Source of the DNA: Stictocephala bisonia
Lineage: Eukaryota > Arthropoda > Insecta > Hemiptera > Membracidae
Reading direction: 5' to 3'
DNA: 64,000 nucleotides
Assembly (NCBI GenBank): GCA_035578905.1
Contig: JAQJVL010000030.1
Location: 1 to 64,000, forward strand
The first letter of the stretch is position 1. Each line of letters opens with the position of its first letter. A program made the translations under genes and the position numbers. Below, piece after piece: positions 20,960 through 29,799 of the stretch. The notes under the pieces were generated by a model. The model did not search any database. It saw only the letters and a program-made list of their open reading frames with translations, and was not told the DNA's origin.

Positions 20960-22255
20960 CATACAGTAAGTAGTATTAACCAACCCACCCACCCATACAC
21001 GTACAGTGATATTGACCCACCCACCCGCCCATACATGTACAGTGATATTGACCCACCCGCCCGCCCATACACGTACAGTGATATTGACCCACCCGCCCGC
21101 CCATACACATACAGTGATATTGACCCACCCGCCCGCCCATACACATACAGTGATATTGACCCACCCGCCCGCCCATACACGTACAGTGATATTGACCCAC
21201 CCGCCCGCCCATACACATACAGTGATATTGACCTACCCGCCCACCCTTATACGAACAGTGGCAACCCAACCACCCGCCTCTACACATACAGTCGTATTGA
21301 CCCACCTGCCTACCCAAACACGTACAGTGGTATTGACCCACCTACAAGCACACACACCCTTATTTTTGACAAAAAAATTTAAACATTTAAAAACAAACAA
21401 TAACAGTGGTACTGACCTACCCACCCACCCATACACTTTCAGTGGTATTGACCCACCCATACACGTACAGTGGTATTGACCCACCCGCCCACACATACAC
21501 GTACAGTGGTATTGACCCACCCGCCCACCCATACACGTACAGTGGTATTGACCCACCCGCCCGCCCATACACGTACAGTGGTATTTACCCACCCACCCAC
21601 CCATACACAAACAGTGGTATTTACCCACCCACCCACCCATACACAAAGTGGTATTGACCCACCCGCCCACCCATACACGTACATTGGTATTGACCCACCC
21701 GCCCACCATACACGTACATTGGTATTGACCCACCCGCCCACCCATACACGTACAGTGGTATTGACCCACCCGCCCACCCATACACGTACATTGGTATTGA
21801 CCCACCCGCCCACCCATACAGGCACAGTGGTATTGAGAGGTTATCTTTAAAAAAAATAAAGAACAAGTTTACAACCTTAAATATACAGTTAAGTACATTG
21901 GAAAGGAACCCACCCACCCACACACGTACTGTAGTAATGATCCACCCACCCACGCACATACTACTGTAGTAGTGACCCACCGGCCCACCCACACACGCAC
22001 TGTGGTAATGATCCACCTGCCCACCCACACACTACTGTGGTAATGACCCACCCGCCCACACATACAGTACTGTGGTAATGACCCACCCGCCCACCCACAC
22101 ACATACTGTAGTAATGATCCACCCAATTTTTTGTGCACATTCCGCTAGTGTTTCTATTTGTTTAATTGCTTTGTTCAATACCACTGTACGTGTAAGGGTG
22201 GGTGGGTGGGTCAATACCACTTTACGTACAAGGGTGGGTGGGTGGGTCAATACTA
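20960..22255. repeat. 36-bp minisatellite array, foldback layout
   Basis: Tandem units of 36 bp (GTACAGTGATATTGACCCAC then CCGCCCGCCCATACAC) run forward from about 20960 to 21840 and, in variant form (CTGTAGTAATGATCCACC), from 21905 to 22130. Two units in inverted orientation follow (22180-22250, GGGTGGGTGGGTCAATAC). Because 36 is a multiple of 3, all six frames stay open and give 12-residue repeats; these are not genes. A non-repeat stretch (21840-21905) interrupts the array. A 45-bp piece of RTE-like ORF sits in the loop (22130-22174). Ends read TAGTATT on both sides in inverted orientation. Confidence 0.9.
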
Positions 22256-22259
22256 CCTT

Positions 22260-22400
22260 GCGATCTTTGAATTTCAATGTTGAGATCTTTGTGTATCAAT
22301 CTTGCGATCTTTGAGTTTTAATCTTGCGATCTTTGAGTTTCAATCATGCGATCTTTGAGTTTCAATCTTGCTTGCGATCTTCGAGTTGATCCTGTTGGAT
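22260..22400. repeat. About 21-bp tandem repeat, RTE-like 3' tail
   Basis: Five or so diverged copies of a unit such as CTTGCGATCTTTGAGTTTCA lie directly at the 3' side of the RTE-like minus-strand element. RTE-clade LINEs commonly end in short tandem repeats instead of poly(A), so this is taken as its tail. Confidence 0.7.
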
Positions 22401-22416
22401 CACGCAAAGCAATACA

Positions 22417-23545
22417 TCAATTCAGCTTCGTGTTCTTCTTGTTTGCCCACCATTTCTTCATCTTTTCACTGAATGCTCTCTTTCTTTCTTCTGTCCATTT
22501 AGGCATGTCTCTTTTTTTCTTCTCATTCTCTGGTTCTGGCTTCCACTTCGCAATTCTATTCCTGTACTTGTTCCTGTCAGCTATGTCTATTTCTTCGATC
22601 TGTGCATTCTTCATGTCCTGTTTGACCTGTGTAAGCCATGGTGCTCCTGTTTTCTTCCCATGTATGAAGGTTAGAATCTGTTTTGTTAGTCTGTGTTCTG
22701 GTAGTCTGTACATGTGTCCATAGAATTGTAGTCTACGTTTTCTCATATCTTCTGCTATATTTGAAAGTTTTTCTGTTATTTTTCTTGGTTGAAGTCTGTA
22801 ACCTTCATCCGTGTGTTTTGGTCCTAGGATTTTTCTCATTATTTTCCGTTCTTCTTTCAGTATGTCTTCGAGGTCCCCCTTCAGGTGCAATGTTAGTGTT
22901 TCGCTTGCATAAAGTGTTTCCGGTTTGATAACTGTGTTGTAGTGTCTGACTTTTGTGTATATTGAAATGCATTTTTTGTTGTATATATCTTTTGTTTTCC
23001 CTAGTGCTCTCTTCATCTTCTGTATTCTTATTTTTTGTGCCATTTTCTCCCTGCCTGTTGGCTCTATCATCTCTCCTAGATACTTAAATTGGGTTACTCT
23101 ATTGATTTTGCCGTATTTGGTGTTTAGGTTAGGTATGTTTAGTTTCGTGCACATAAATTTAGTCTTTTCATATGATATCTGTAGTCCTACCTTTTGTGCA
23201 CATTCCGCTAGTGTTTCTATTTGTTTAATTGCTTTGTCTTCTTCATCTGTTAGTATGGCGAGATCGTCTGCAAAAGCCAAGCACGCTGTTTCGATTCCTT
23301 TCTTCTTATTTCCTAGTCTTATCGGTTTCCAATTTTCTGTTTTTTTAAGCTCTTTCTCCCATTCTTTTATTACTTTATCAAGAACTAGGTTGAATAACAG
23401 TGGTGACAGTCCATCACCTTGTCGAACTCCAGTTTTAATTTCGAATGATTCTGAAACTTCTCCCATGAATTTTACTTTGGATTTGGTTCCTGTTAATGTT
23501 TGTTTGATAAGTCTCAGTGTCTTGTGATCTAGTCCTTGTTCTTCT
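22417..23545 (-). pseudogene. RTE-like LINE reverse transcriptase, 5'-truncated
   Basis: A long minus-strand frame (22417-23466, extending to about 23540 out of start context) encodes the second half of an RT. It has VRQGDGLSPLLFNLVLDKVI, the catalytic box ACLAFADDLAIL, then QISYEKTKFMCTK and FKYLGEMI. A basic C-terminal region includes RRLQFYGHMYRLPEHRLTKQ. VRQGDxLSPLLFNL with F/YADD is characteristic of RTE-type and related LINEs. The copy starts abruptly in a TA-rich tract and lacks endonuclease and the first RT motifs. The remaining frame has no stop over about 350 codons, indicating recent insertion. Confidence 0.82.
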
Positions 23546-23611
23546 ATATATATATATATATCACCCTGTATATATATATATATATATTTTTTTATTTTTT
23601 TTTTTTTTTAT

Positions 23612-25545
23612 TTCTTTATTGCACATATTCATAGAGAACAGAGCATGGTCATGTGTGTTTGTGTTACAATCAGTGTGCAAGTCAGTGTCTGTTAGTCAAA
23701 GGGCATTTGTCCTCCATTGAGTGAACTCCTGCATGGTGTAGTGTGGACGCTCCAGCAGCCAGCTTCTTAAGGAAGATTTGAAGTTCTTCTCTGGAAGCTT
23801 CCTCAAGGATTCGGGCAGTGTTGTAGAACAGCGCTCCTCTGTATGAGGGTTTTTTTTTCGAACAGGCTTAGGTGATGTTGATTGAGGAGGAAGTTGCTCC
23901 TGTTTCTGGTACTATAGGGATGGTTATCGCCAGTTCTTGCTTGTCCTGTTTTTATTGCAAAGAGGATTGTTTCTTGGATGTAGATGTTTACAATAGTCAG
24001 GATTCCCAATTCCCTGAATGCTGTTCGACACGAGTCCAGTGGTCCTAGTTCTTTAAGAGTCCTGATAGCCCTCTTTTGGATAACAAGTACCCGTTGAAGG
24101 TTTGCGGTTGTCGTGCTTCCCCAAACTATCAGACCGTATCTCAAGTGGGATTCAAGCAGGGAGTGGTACGCTGTTAGAGCTGCTTGGTTGCTGCTGATTT
24201 GTTTCAGTCTCCGTACTGCGTAAAGGCTGCTGTTAAGTTTGTGACACAGTTGGTTTATATGGGGTTCCCAAGAGAGGTTTTGGTCTAAAATTAGTCCAAG
24301 GTATTTTCCTGATTCTATTGTATTGATTTCTGGGAGGCCCTGGAGGTGGTTTGGTCAAGTTGTGAAAATTAGTTGCTGGGTCTTTGAGTCATTTAAAACC
24401 AGATCGTTGAGGTAGCAGTATTGTTTCGCCAGGTTGTATGCAATGAAGCAGTATATGTCCAGTTGTTCTTTATCCTTATTCGCTAAAATTAGAGCTGTGT
24501 CATCAGCGTACATTACTATTTCGCAATGGTCCTTAAGGTAGTCTGGGAAGTCATTCATCACAAGAATGTACAGAACAGGTCCAAGTATGGAGCCTTGAGG
24601 CACTCCTCTGCTCACTGGTAGTTGTTCGGATTTTACTTTCATCGCAGTGTTGTTCTCCCTATGAGTGATTTCGACTATCTGTTTTCTGTTGCTTAAATAG
24701 CTCTTAAACCATTCTAGTTCCTTGTCAGTGACTCCCAGATATTGAAGCTTTTGCAGAATTAGTTTGTGATCCAGACAGTCGAATGCTTTACTAAAATCCA
24801 AAAATATACTTGTAGCGATTTGTCCTTTTTCCAGTTTGTCAATTATGGTTTCTATTAGTTGAGCTGTTGCTGTTGAGGTGGATCTGTCTTTTATGAAACC
24901 ATGTTGTCTAGATGTAAGTAGATTATGCTGTTTGAGATGGCCTAAAAGTCTATTTAGTACTACTCGCTCCAAAATTTTAGAAAATGTTGAGATGAGGGAA
25001 ATTGGTCTGTAACTCCTGGCTTCGTTTGCTGCTCCGCTTTTATATTTTGGGTAGATTTTTGAGAGTTTCAGATCACTGGGAAACTTTCCTTGAGAGAGTG
25101 ATTTGTTGACAACGATTGTTAGTGGGGTAATGATTTCATATTTGCATTGTTTATTGGAAGAGATCTCATCCTCACCTACTGATGTTTTCGGTTTTAATGA
25201 GTCAATAATTTTTTCAATTTCTGGTTCATCTGTTTCGGAGAAGATTAATTTTGGAATTTGAGGTGGGTTATTTAATTCTATTGTAGGTGCTGGTACTGCT
25301 CTATTTATATTTTTCGTAAGTGTTATGTCAGCGATTGTAGCAAAGAAGTTGTTCAAATGATTGGCAATGATTTGAGGAGAGTCTGAGATGTCTTCATTTA
25401 TTTTCAAGCATTCCAGTGGATTTTTTGTTGATTTTTCTTTTCTTTCCGTATTTATAACTCTCCACAAGGCTTTTGATTTGTTGTATGACTTTTCTATAAA
25501 GCCTGAGTTACACTGTACAGAGATGTGACATTTTTTAAATAGCAT
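23612..25545 (-). pseudogene. CR1/Jockey-group LINE: RT and 3' end
   Basis: The frame 25545-24355 encodes an almost complete RT: SKALWRVINTER, KIYPKYKSG, ARSYRPISLISTFSKILERV, RQHGFIKDRSTSTATAQLIE, FLDFSKAFDCLDHKLILQKL, VSRGVPQGSILGP and the catalytic IVMYADDTALIL. After a frameshift (about 24350) the C-terminal part continues to 23803 (YGLIVWGSTTTANLQRVLVI, SCRTAFRELGILTIVNIY). The 3' end has AATAAAG and an A-rich tail on the minus strand (23630-23585). The RT has a single long open frame, so the copy is fairly recent. Its endonuclease is probably the fragment at 26699-27180. Confidence 0.85.
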
Positions 25546-26300
25546 AGATAACGGAATTTATTTTTGCTAGAACAGCACGAATATGGTCATTCCAGCTCAA
25601 ATTTTCCTCAATTTCTAATCACAAAAAGTTGACTGGGGATTAGATAATGTAATGTACATTTAATCTATGTCAAAATTTGCAAATCATACACAGGCTCTGA
25701 AAGGCAGATTTTGGGTTAATATTTTTACCTTTAGTTTGCCATTTCTTAACGAAAATACAATTTACCATTGGAAAAAGAAGTTTACTTATTCTAAATGTGA
25801 TTAGATAAATGTGCATGTATATATTGGTTAACTTTCTTTGAAAATACTTGAGAACATATTAGTTCTGACAGATTATAAAAGTCTATATGATGTTTTAACA
25901 TAACCTACCAGACGTTTGCTACTTATAATATTTGAGTAATAAAAGACTATCAGATTAAGATAAAAAGACCCTATTTTGATAATAAGGGTCTAACACAGGT
26001 AAATTAAATGTAAAAGCGATAAATAAAATACACACTCTGCATATAAACATTTTTATTCAATTGCTCTAAATAATTTCATATGTCTCTCAACTAAGATTAC
26101 TCTTAAAAATACAGTGGACTTGTGACTATCCGAATCAAAGTTGCAGTAAACCAATCTGTATAGCATCAATGCATTCAAGGTTAATGTATGGTCCGTGCAA
26201 GAATTATTACCTTTCAAACGTCAATGATACCTAAGTTATGTGAATTAGATGTAGTCCGTACTTTTATGACTGATATAAGTCATAGTCAATTGGAACTAAG
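25546..26300. other. Intron sequence, nothing recognised
   Basis: This AT-rich stretch separates the RT and endonuclease parts of what was probably one LINE. It has no coding frame or recognisable termini. It may be the remains of another insertion, since the middle of the LINE endonuclease is missing here. Confidence 0.35.
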
Positions 26301-26304
26301 TTAA

Positions 26305-26442
26305 TATCACTAACAAATTCTAGGTCTTCGGGGTTCGACCGTGTCAATTGGCTATGTACAAACATTGCCATGTCAAAGGCAATGTTTGTACATAGCCAAT
26401 TGACGCGGTCGAACCCCGAAGACCTAGAATTTGTTAGTGATA
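26305..26442. repeat. Near-perfect palindrome, 65-bp arms
   Basis: Arms 26305-26369 and 26378-26442 are reverse complements with a single visible mismatch (GTGTC against GACGC) and an 8-base spacer (ATGTCAAA). The arm contains GGTCTTCGGGGTTCGACCG. The DNA can form a long hairpin or cruciform. The frame across it (FDRVNWLCTN) has no recognised homology. Confidence 0.9.
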
Positions 26443-26698
26443 GTGACGACCGTGGAAGCCTATTCATGAAGATATGTTAATATCCTTCTAATAAAGTTGA
26501 TAATCTAATGCTAAAATGTAGGGCATGGCATTTACTATACTGGTAACAAAAAATGGATAAATAAAGACTCGTGTGTAAATTTTGTAATCACTTACATAGC
26601 TTGTTCCTACCCTTGATTCTGAACCAATCTTTCTGCAGATTTTCCAGAATCAAAGAACCGTTCATTGAAATGCAGTTATACTGTTTATTGTGTTTTGT

Positions 26699-27180
26699 TT
26701 ATATTCTGTGATATATGTGTTGTTTAATGGCTTTAATAATGGCTGAAAAAACGGAATAATGTTTTTTGATGTCCCCCATTATAATTACAGGGTGATTTTC
26801 GGCTTTTGTTTCTTCCATAATTGTTGATAATGTGTCTAAGCTTTCTTCTAGTTGACTGGCTGGTGATCTGTATAAGCCCAAAATATTCAGTTGTTTTCTT
26901 CCTAGTAGTATTTTTACCATGACGACTTCGCAGGTGAGTTCCTCACAGAGTTCTTGTGTGTTGATGGATAGTGTGGATGCTGACAGATCCTCCCTGACCA
27001 GTATTGCCACTCCCCCTTTCTTATTAAGAGCCCTGCTGAAGTGGGTTTTCACTTGGTAGCCTTGTATTGTTGTGTGCTCAATTTGTTCTCCTTTCAGTCC
27101 ATGTTCGCTTAGAATTAAGACGTCAGGTTGAGTTTCTTCAAGCAGTATGTTTAGTCTGTCAATTTTGTTTCCCATACAGA
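26699..27180 (-). pseudogene. CR1/Jockey-group LINE: endonuclease N-terminal part
   Basis: The minus strand encodes MGNKIDRLNILLEETQPDVL, ILSEHGLKGEQ, KKGGVAILVRED, LNILGLYRSPASQLEESL and VIIMGDIK, then the frame leaves the family. These are the first three blocks of the LINE endonuclease; the SDH block is missing. Family resemblance to the fragment at 714-1700 and to the RT at 23612-25545 suggests one disrupted element. Its 5' end is about 70 bp downstream of the Dip2 donor at 27252. Confidence 0.8.
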
Positions 27181-27251
27181 AAAATCAATGTTCATAAAAG
27201 AATAAAATAAATTAAATTCACTAAAATGTTATTTGTATCAGTAAGACTTAC

Positions 27252-27367
27252 CATAAGAACAAAAGGTGTCCCGTACTCTGTACTGGCTGACAGCTGTTAA
27301 CCACAGAGCTGGGTTGACCTCTACTTCCGATGGTGGGATGAGAATGGAGTGGTGGCCAGAGTATACG
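27252..27367 (-). CDS. Dip2: Dip2 exon: VYSGH segment of adenylation domain 2
   Basis: This 116-bp exon sits between the two largest introns (17.5 kb upstream, 21.9 kb downstream). It completes a Ser codon and reads VYSGHHSILIPPSEVEVNPA, then LWLTAVSQYRVRDTFCSYG. The order VYSGHxSILIPPSE to VSQYxVRDTFCSY is a Dip2 hallmark. The acceptor is TTATAG before CGTATA and the donor is TATG followed by GTAAGT, in phase 1. It is easy to miss because its open frame is short. A truncated LINE ends about 70 bp downstream of the donor. Confidence 0.95.
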
Positions 27368-27493
27368 CTATAACAACATTCATCATCAAAACATGTTTAA
27401 AGTAATGCATTAGAAAAACTAAAATATTCTTAACACTATCATTATTAATATGAATAGAGCAATCTTTTTATGACGTTTGGGACTTTTGAACAG

Positions 27494-27610
27494 GGCCGGT
27501 TCAAGAGGTAAGCAAAGTATGCGGCCGTGTAGGGCGCCACGTAAAGGGGGCGCCTAAAAGCTCAGTATTAAACTAGGAGACTAACAAAATATCGTAATGA
27601 AGTAGGAAAA
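27494..27610. mobile_element. hAT-like terminus
   Basis: CAGGGCCGGTTCAAGAGG, followed by GCGGCCGTGTAGGGCGCC and GGGGGCGCC, is typical of the inverted ends of ZMYM/DUF4371-type hAT elements (CAGGGCCGG start). No transposase follows, because a CR1 copy begins within 50 bp. It may be the terminus of a relative of the hAT relic at 14340-17640. Confidence 0.5.
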
Positions 27611-27639
27611 AGACTAAAAAACATCATATGCTCGTGGCT

Positions 27640-28826
27640 AAATAAAGATGGCGGCGCATAGTAAACAGTCTAGGTGTGGTTCGTGCGATAAAAATGTTGC
27701 CAAAAATAGTAAAGCACTTCTATGCGTTGGTAATTGTAAATATTGGTATCATATTAATTGCATTGACATAACTAATGAAGAATATGATTTATTCAAAGTT
27801 CTTAGTGGAAAATGTAATGTGGTAATGTAGTTTTGTATGCTGATGACACCACTGCAATTCTCAAAGCTAAGCATAGTGAGGAACTAATACCTCTTTTTAA
27901 TTCATCTCTCTCTCAGCTTTCTAACTGGTTTCAAGCAAATGGCCTCGGATTAAACATTTCAAAAACCAATTTAATTAAGTTTTCAACCCTTCAAAATAAA
28001 GAAGTTTTTAACCCCCGAGATTTCACTAGACGGGGAACAAATATTTTTTATTGAAAGTACAAAATTTTTAGGAATTAAAGTAGATCAAAATTTAACATGG
28101 AGATCACATATCAACATGATTGGGAAAAGACTTAATACTTCAGTGTATCAAATGCTTGTCATTCGAGAAGTAGTTGATTTCAAAACTAAAATTATGATTT
28201 ATTACGCATTATTTCATTCAGTTATTCAGTATGGTATTGAGTTTTGAAGAGTGGCGTCTAAAGCCTTTGCAATTTTTAAAATTCAAAAAAAATATCTCAG
28301 AATAATGACTTTTTCACCTCCACGAACATCATGCAGACCTCTTTTTAAAGATATAGGAATACTCACTCTGCCTTGTTTGTATTACAGAGTTTTGGTGTAT
28401 GTGAAGACTAACTTAAAATGTTTAACTAAGAATCAACATCACCACAGTTACCATACCAGATTTAAGAGTGACTTCCAATATCCCAAACATCGGCTTAGTC
28501 TTTTTGAGAAAACACCCCTTATATGGGTATGAAATTGTTCAATAAATTACCAAATATTTACAAGAACAATGATGAAATTTCTAAGTTTTAAAAACAAACA
28601 AAATCATTTTTACTTGTCAAAGCATACTATTCTGTTGACGAATACTTAAATGACAATTTCATTTAAAGCTGCATTTTGTGTTTGACTAAGTAATTTCTAA
28701 TAAATTACTTTGCTTTAATTTTAGAGTAGGCCTAGTTTCTAGATCTGACAATGTCACCTGTTTTTCTAGCTGTGCTAGACTTGAAAATGTATTTGTGACA
28801 ATAAAGAAATTGATTTGATTTGAAAA
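27640..28826 (+). mobile_element. Internally deleted CR1-like LINE
   Basis: The element starts with the first 60 codons of ORF1, an intact PHD finger (SRCGSCDKNVAKNSKALLCV, GNCKYWYHINCIDI). At about 27825 it jumps straight to the catalytic end of the RT (VLYADDTTAILKAKHSEEL). It continues with NWFQANGLGLNISKTNLI and, after frameshifts, the C-terminal domain (28251-28532, PRTSCRPLFKDIGILTLPCL, HHHSYHTRFKSDFQYPKHRL). The 3' UTR ends AATAAAGAAATTGATTTGATTTG-like with GATTT units at 28808-28825. Roughly 3.5 kb of ORF1 and ORF2 is missing, yet both ends are present. It is a non-autonomous derivative. Confidence 0.8.
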
Positions 28827-28893
28827 GCCGTGTATATATGTTCAGTGTAAGAGTCGTCTGCCGGCCATTGCCGATAGTGCGTGTACGCCTATA

Positions 28894-29781
28894 ATGGAAG
28901 AAATCAAATCTAATGACGCGGAACTAACTAGTTCTGAGCATTTAAGACTATTGACTGATCAAATTTATGATCTCTATGAAAATTATAAAGACATCAGTGG
29001 TCGACTCACCAAAATTCAAGAAGAGAACGTTTTCTTAAAGTCCGCTATGACTAATCAGGCAGAGGTTATAAATGACTTAATTCTTAATCAATCGAATACG
29101 GGTGTAGGCATAAAAAACTCCTACTCCAAAATTGTCAAAGTGAAACCCGTATCACCTTATCCACAACTCAATCAGACGACTAACCTATCGGATAACAATT
29201 GTGGCCCATCACAAACAGTGAGAAATCATAACCTCATACAGTATATACATAGGCTAAGTTCTGAGTTTGGGACGGTAGAACTTTTGGATACAAACTCATC
29301 TGTTTCTACAACTGGAAACTCTCAACAGAGCCTTACTGAAGCTAAATTCCAAACTGTGAAAACACGGAGGCAAGTAAGTAGAGAGAAGACTGATATGAAA
29401 AGTAAAGTTAGGCCTAGGCCCAGTGCTAATAGCAGAAAAACTTCTATTACGGGGAAATCTACTAGAAATCATAACCTCACCATTGCTGATCGTGTGCGGT
29501 ATCTGTTTGTCTCAAGATTCGGTACTGAAACACAGTGTGATGACATAAAGAACTATCTAAATGAGGTAAAAAAGGGAAGTTACAGTGCTAATAAGTTAAC
29601 ATCAAAGCACCCTGATAAATACTCATCATTTAAAGTTGGTGTCCCATCAAGCCTGTATAAAGATATTTATTTACCAGATATTTGCCCTAACAACGTGTAC
29701 GTGTCACAATTTGTGAACAGACCATCAAGAGCCGAAGGTGATTTAAACTCAAAAAGTCACCAGACTCAGGAGGGCACATAG
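28894..29781 (+). CDS. CR1-like ORF1 with coiled coil
   Basis: This is a 295-residue open frame. Residues 15-75 form a probable coiled coil (LLTDQIYDLYENYKDISGRL, IQEENVFLKSAM). The middle is basic and Ser-rich (KTRRQVSREKTDMKSKVRPR). The C-terminal region contains VRYLFVSRFGTETQCDDIKN and YLNEVKKGS, resembling the RRM-like LFVSRL...DI..YL segment of insect LINE ORF1 proteins. Its likely role is an RNA-binding chaperone of the retrotransposition particle. There is no PHD or SGNH domain, so this is a different subfamily from the CR1 copies at 6820 and 17900. The start Met follows a plausible 5' UTR. ORF2 begins about 30 bases later. Confidence 0.75.
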   Translation: MEEIKSNDAELTSSEHLRLLTDQIYDLYENYKDISGRLTKIQEENVFLKSAMTNQAEVINDLILNQSNTGVGIKNSYSKIVKVKPVSPYPQLNQTTNLSDNNCGPSQTVRNHNLIQYIHRLSSEFGTVELLDTNSSVSTTGNSQQSLTEAKFQTVKTRRQVSREKTDMKSKVRPRPSANSRKTSITGKSTRNHNLTIADRVRYLFVSRFGTETQCDDIKNYLNEVKKGSYSANKLTSKHPDKYSSFKVGVPSSLYKDIYLPDICPNNVYVSQFVNRPSRAEGDLNSKSHQTQEGT

Positions 29782-29799
29782 TAGACCTTGCGTCAGCAC

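Noticed and set aside
20960..22130. Regular repeats that could suggest a CRISPR array
   Set aside because: Units are head-to-tail with no unique spacers, in intronic animal DNA with no cas genes.
20828..22138. Many long overlapping open frames in all six frames (repeats such as RPYTYSDIDPPA and MGGRVGQYHCTC)
   Set aside because: They come from a 36-bp tandem repeat, whose period is a multiple of three; frames stay open on both strands without coding meaning.
22346..23527. Plus-strand hydrophobic frames (Phe/Leu/Ser-rich, membrane-like)
   Set aside because: They are the complement of the RTE-like reverse transcriptase; Lys-rich coding read backwards gives Phe/Leu-rich frames.
23563..23575. 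CACCCTGTATATA as a possible mariner end
   Set aside because: It sits inside a TA microsatellite between two LINE remnants with no attached element sequence; it could be a relic but cannot be supported.
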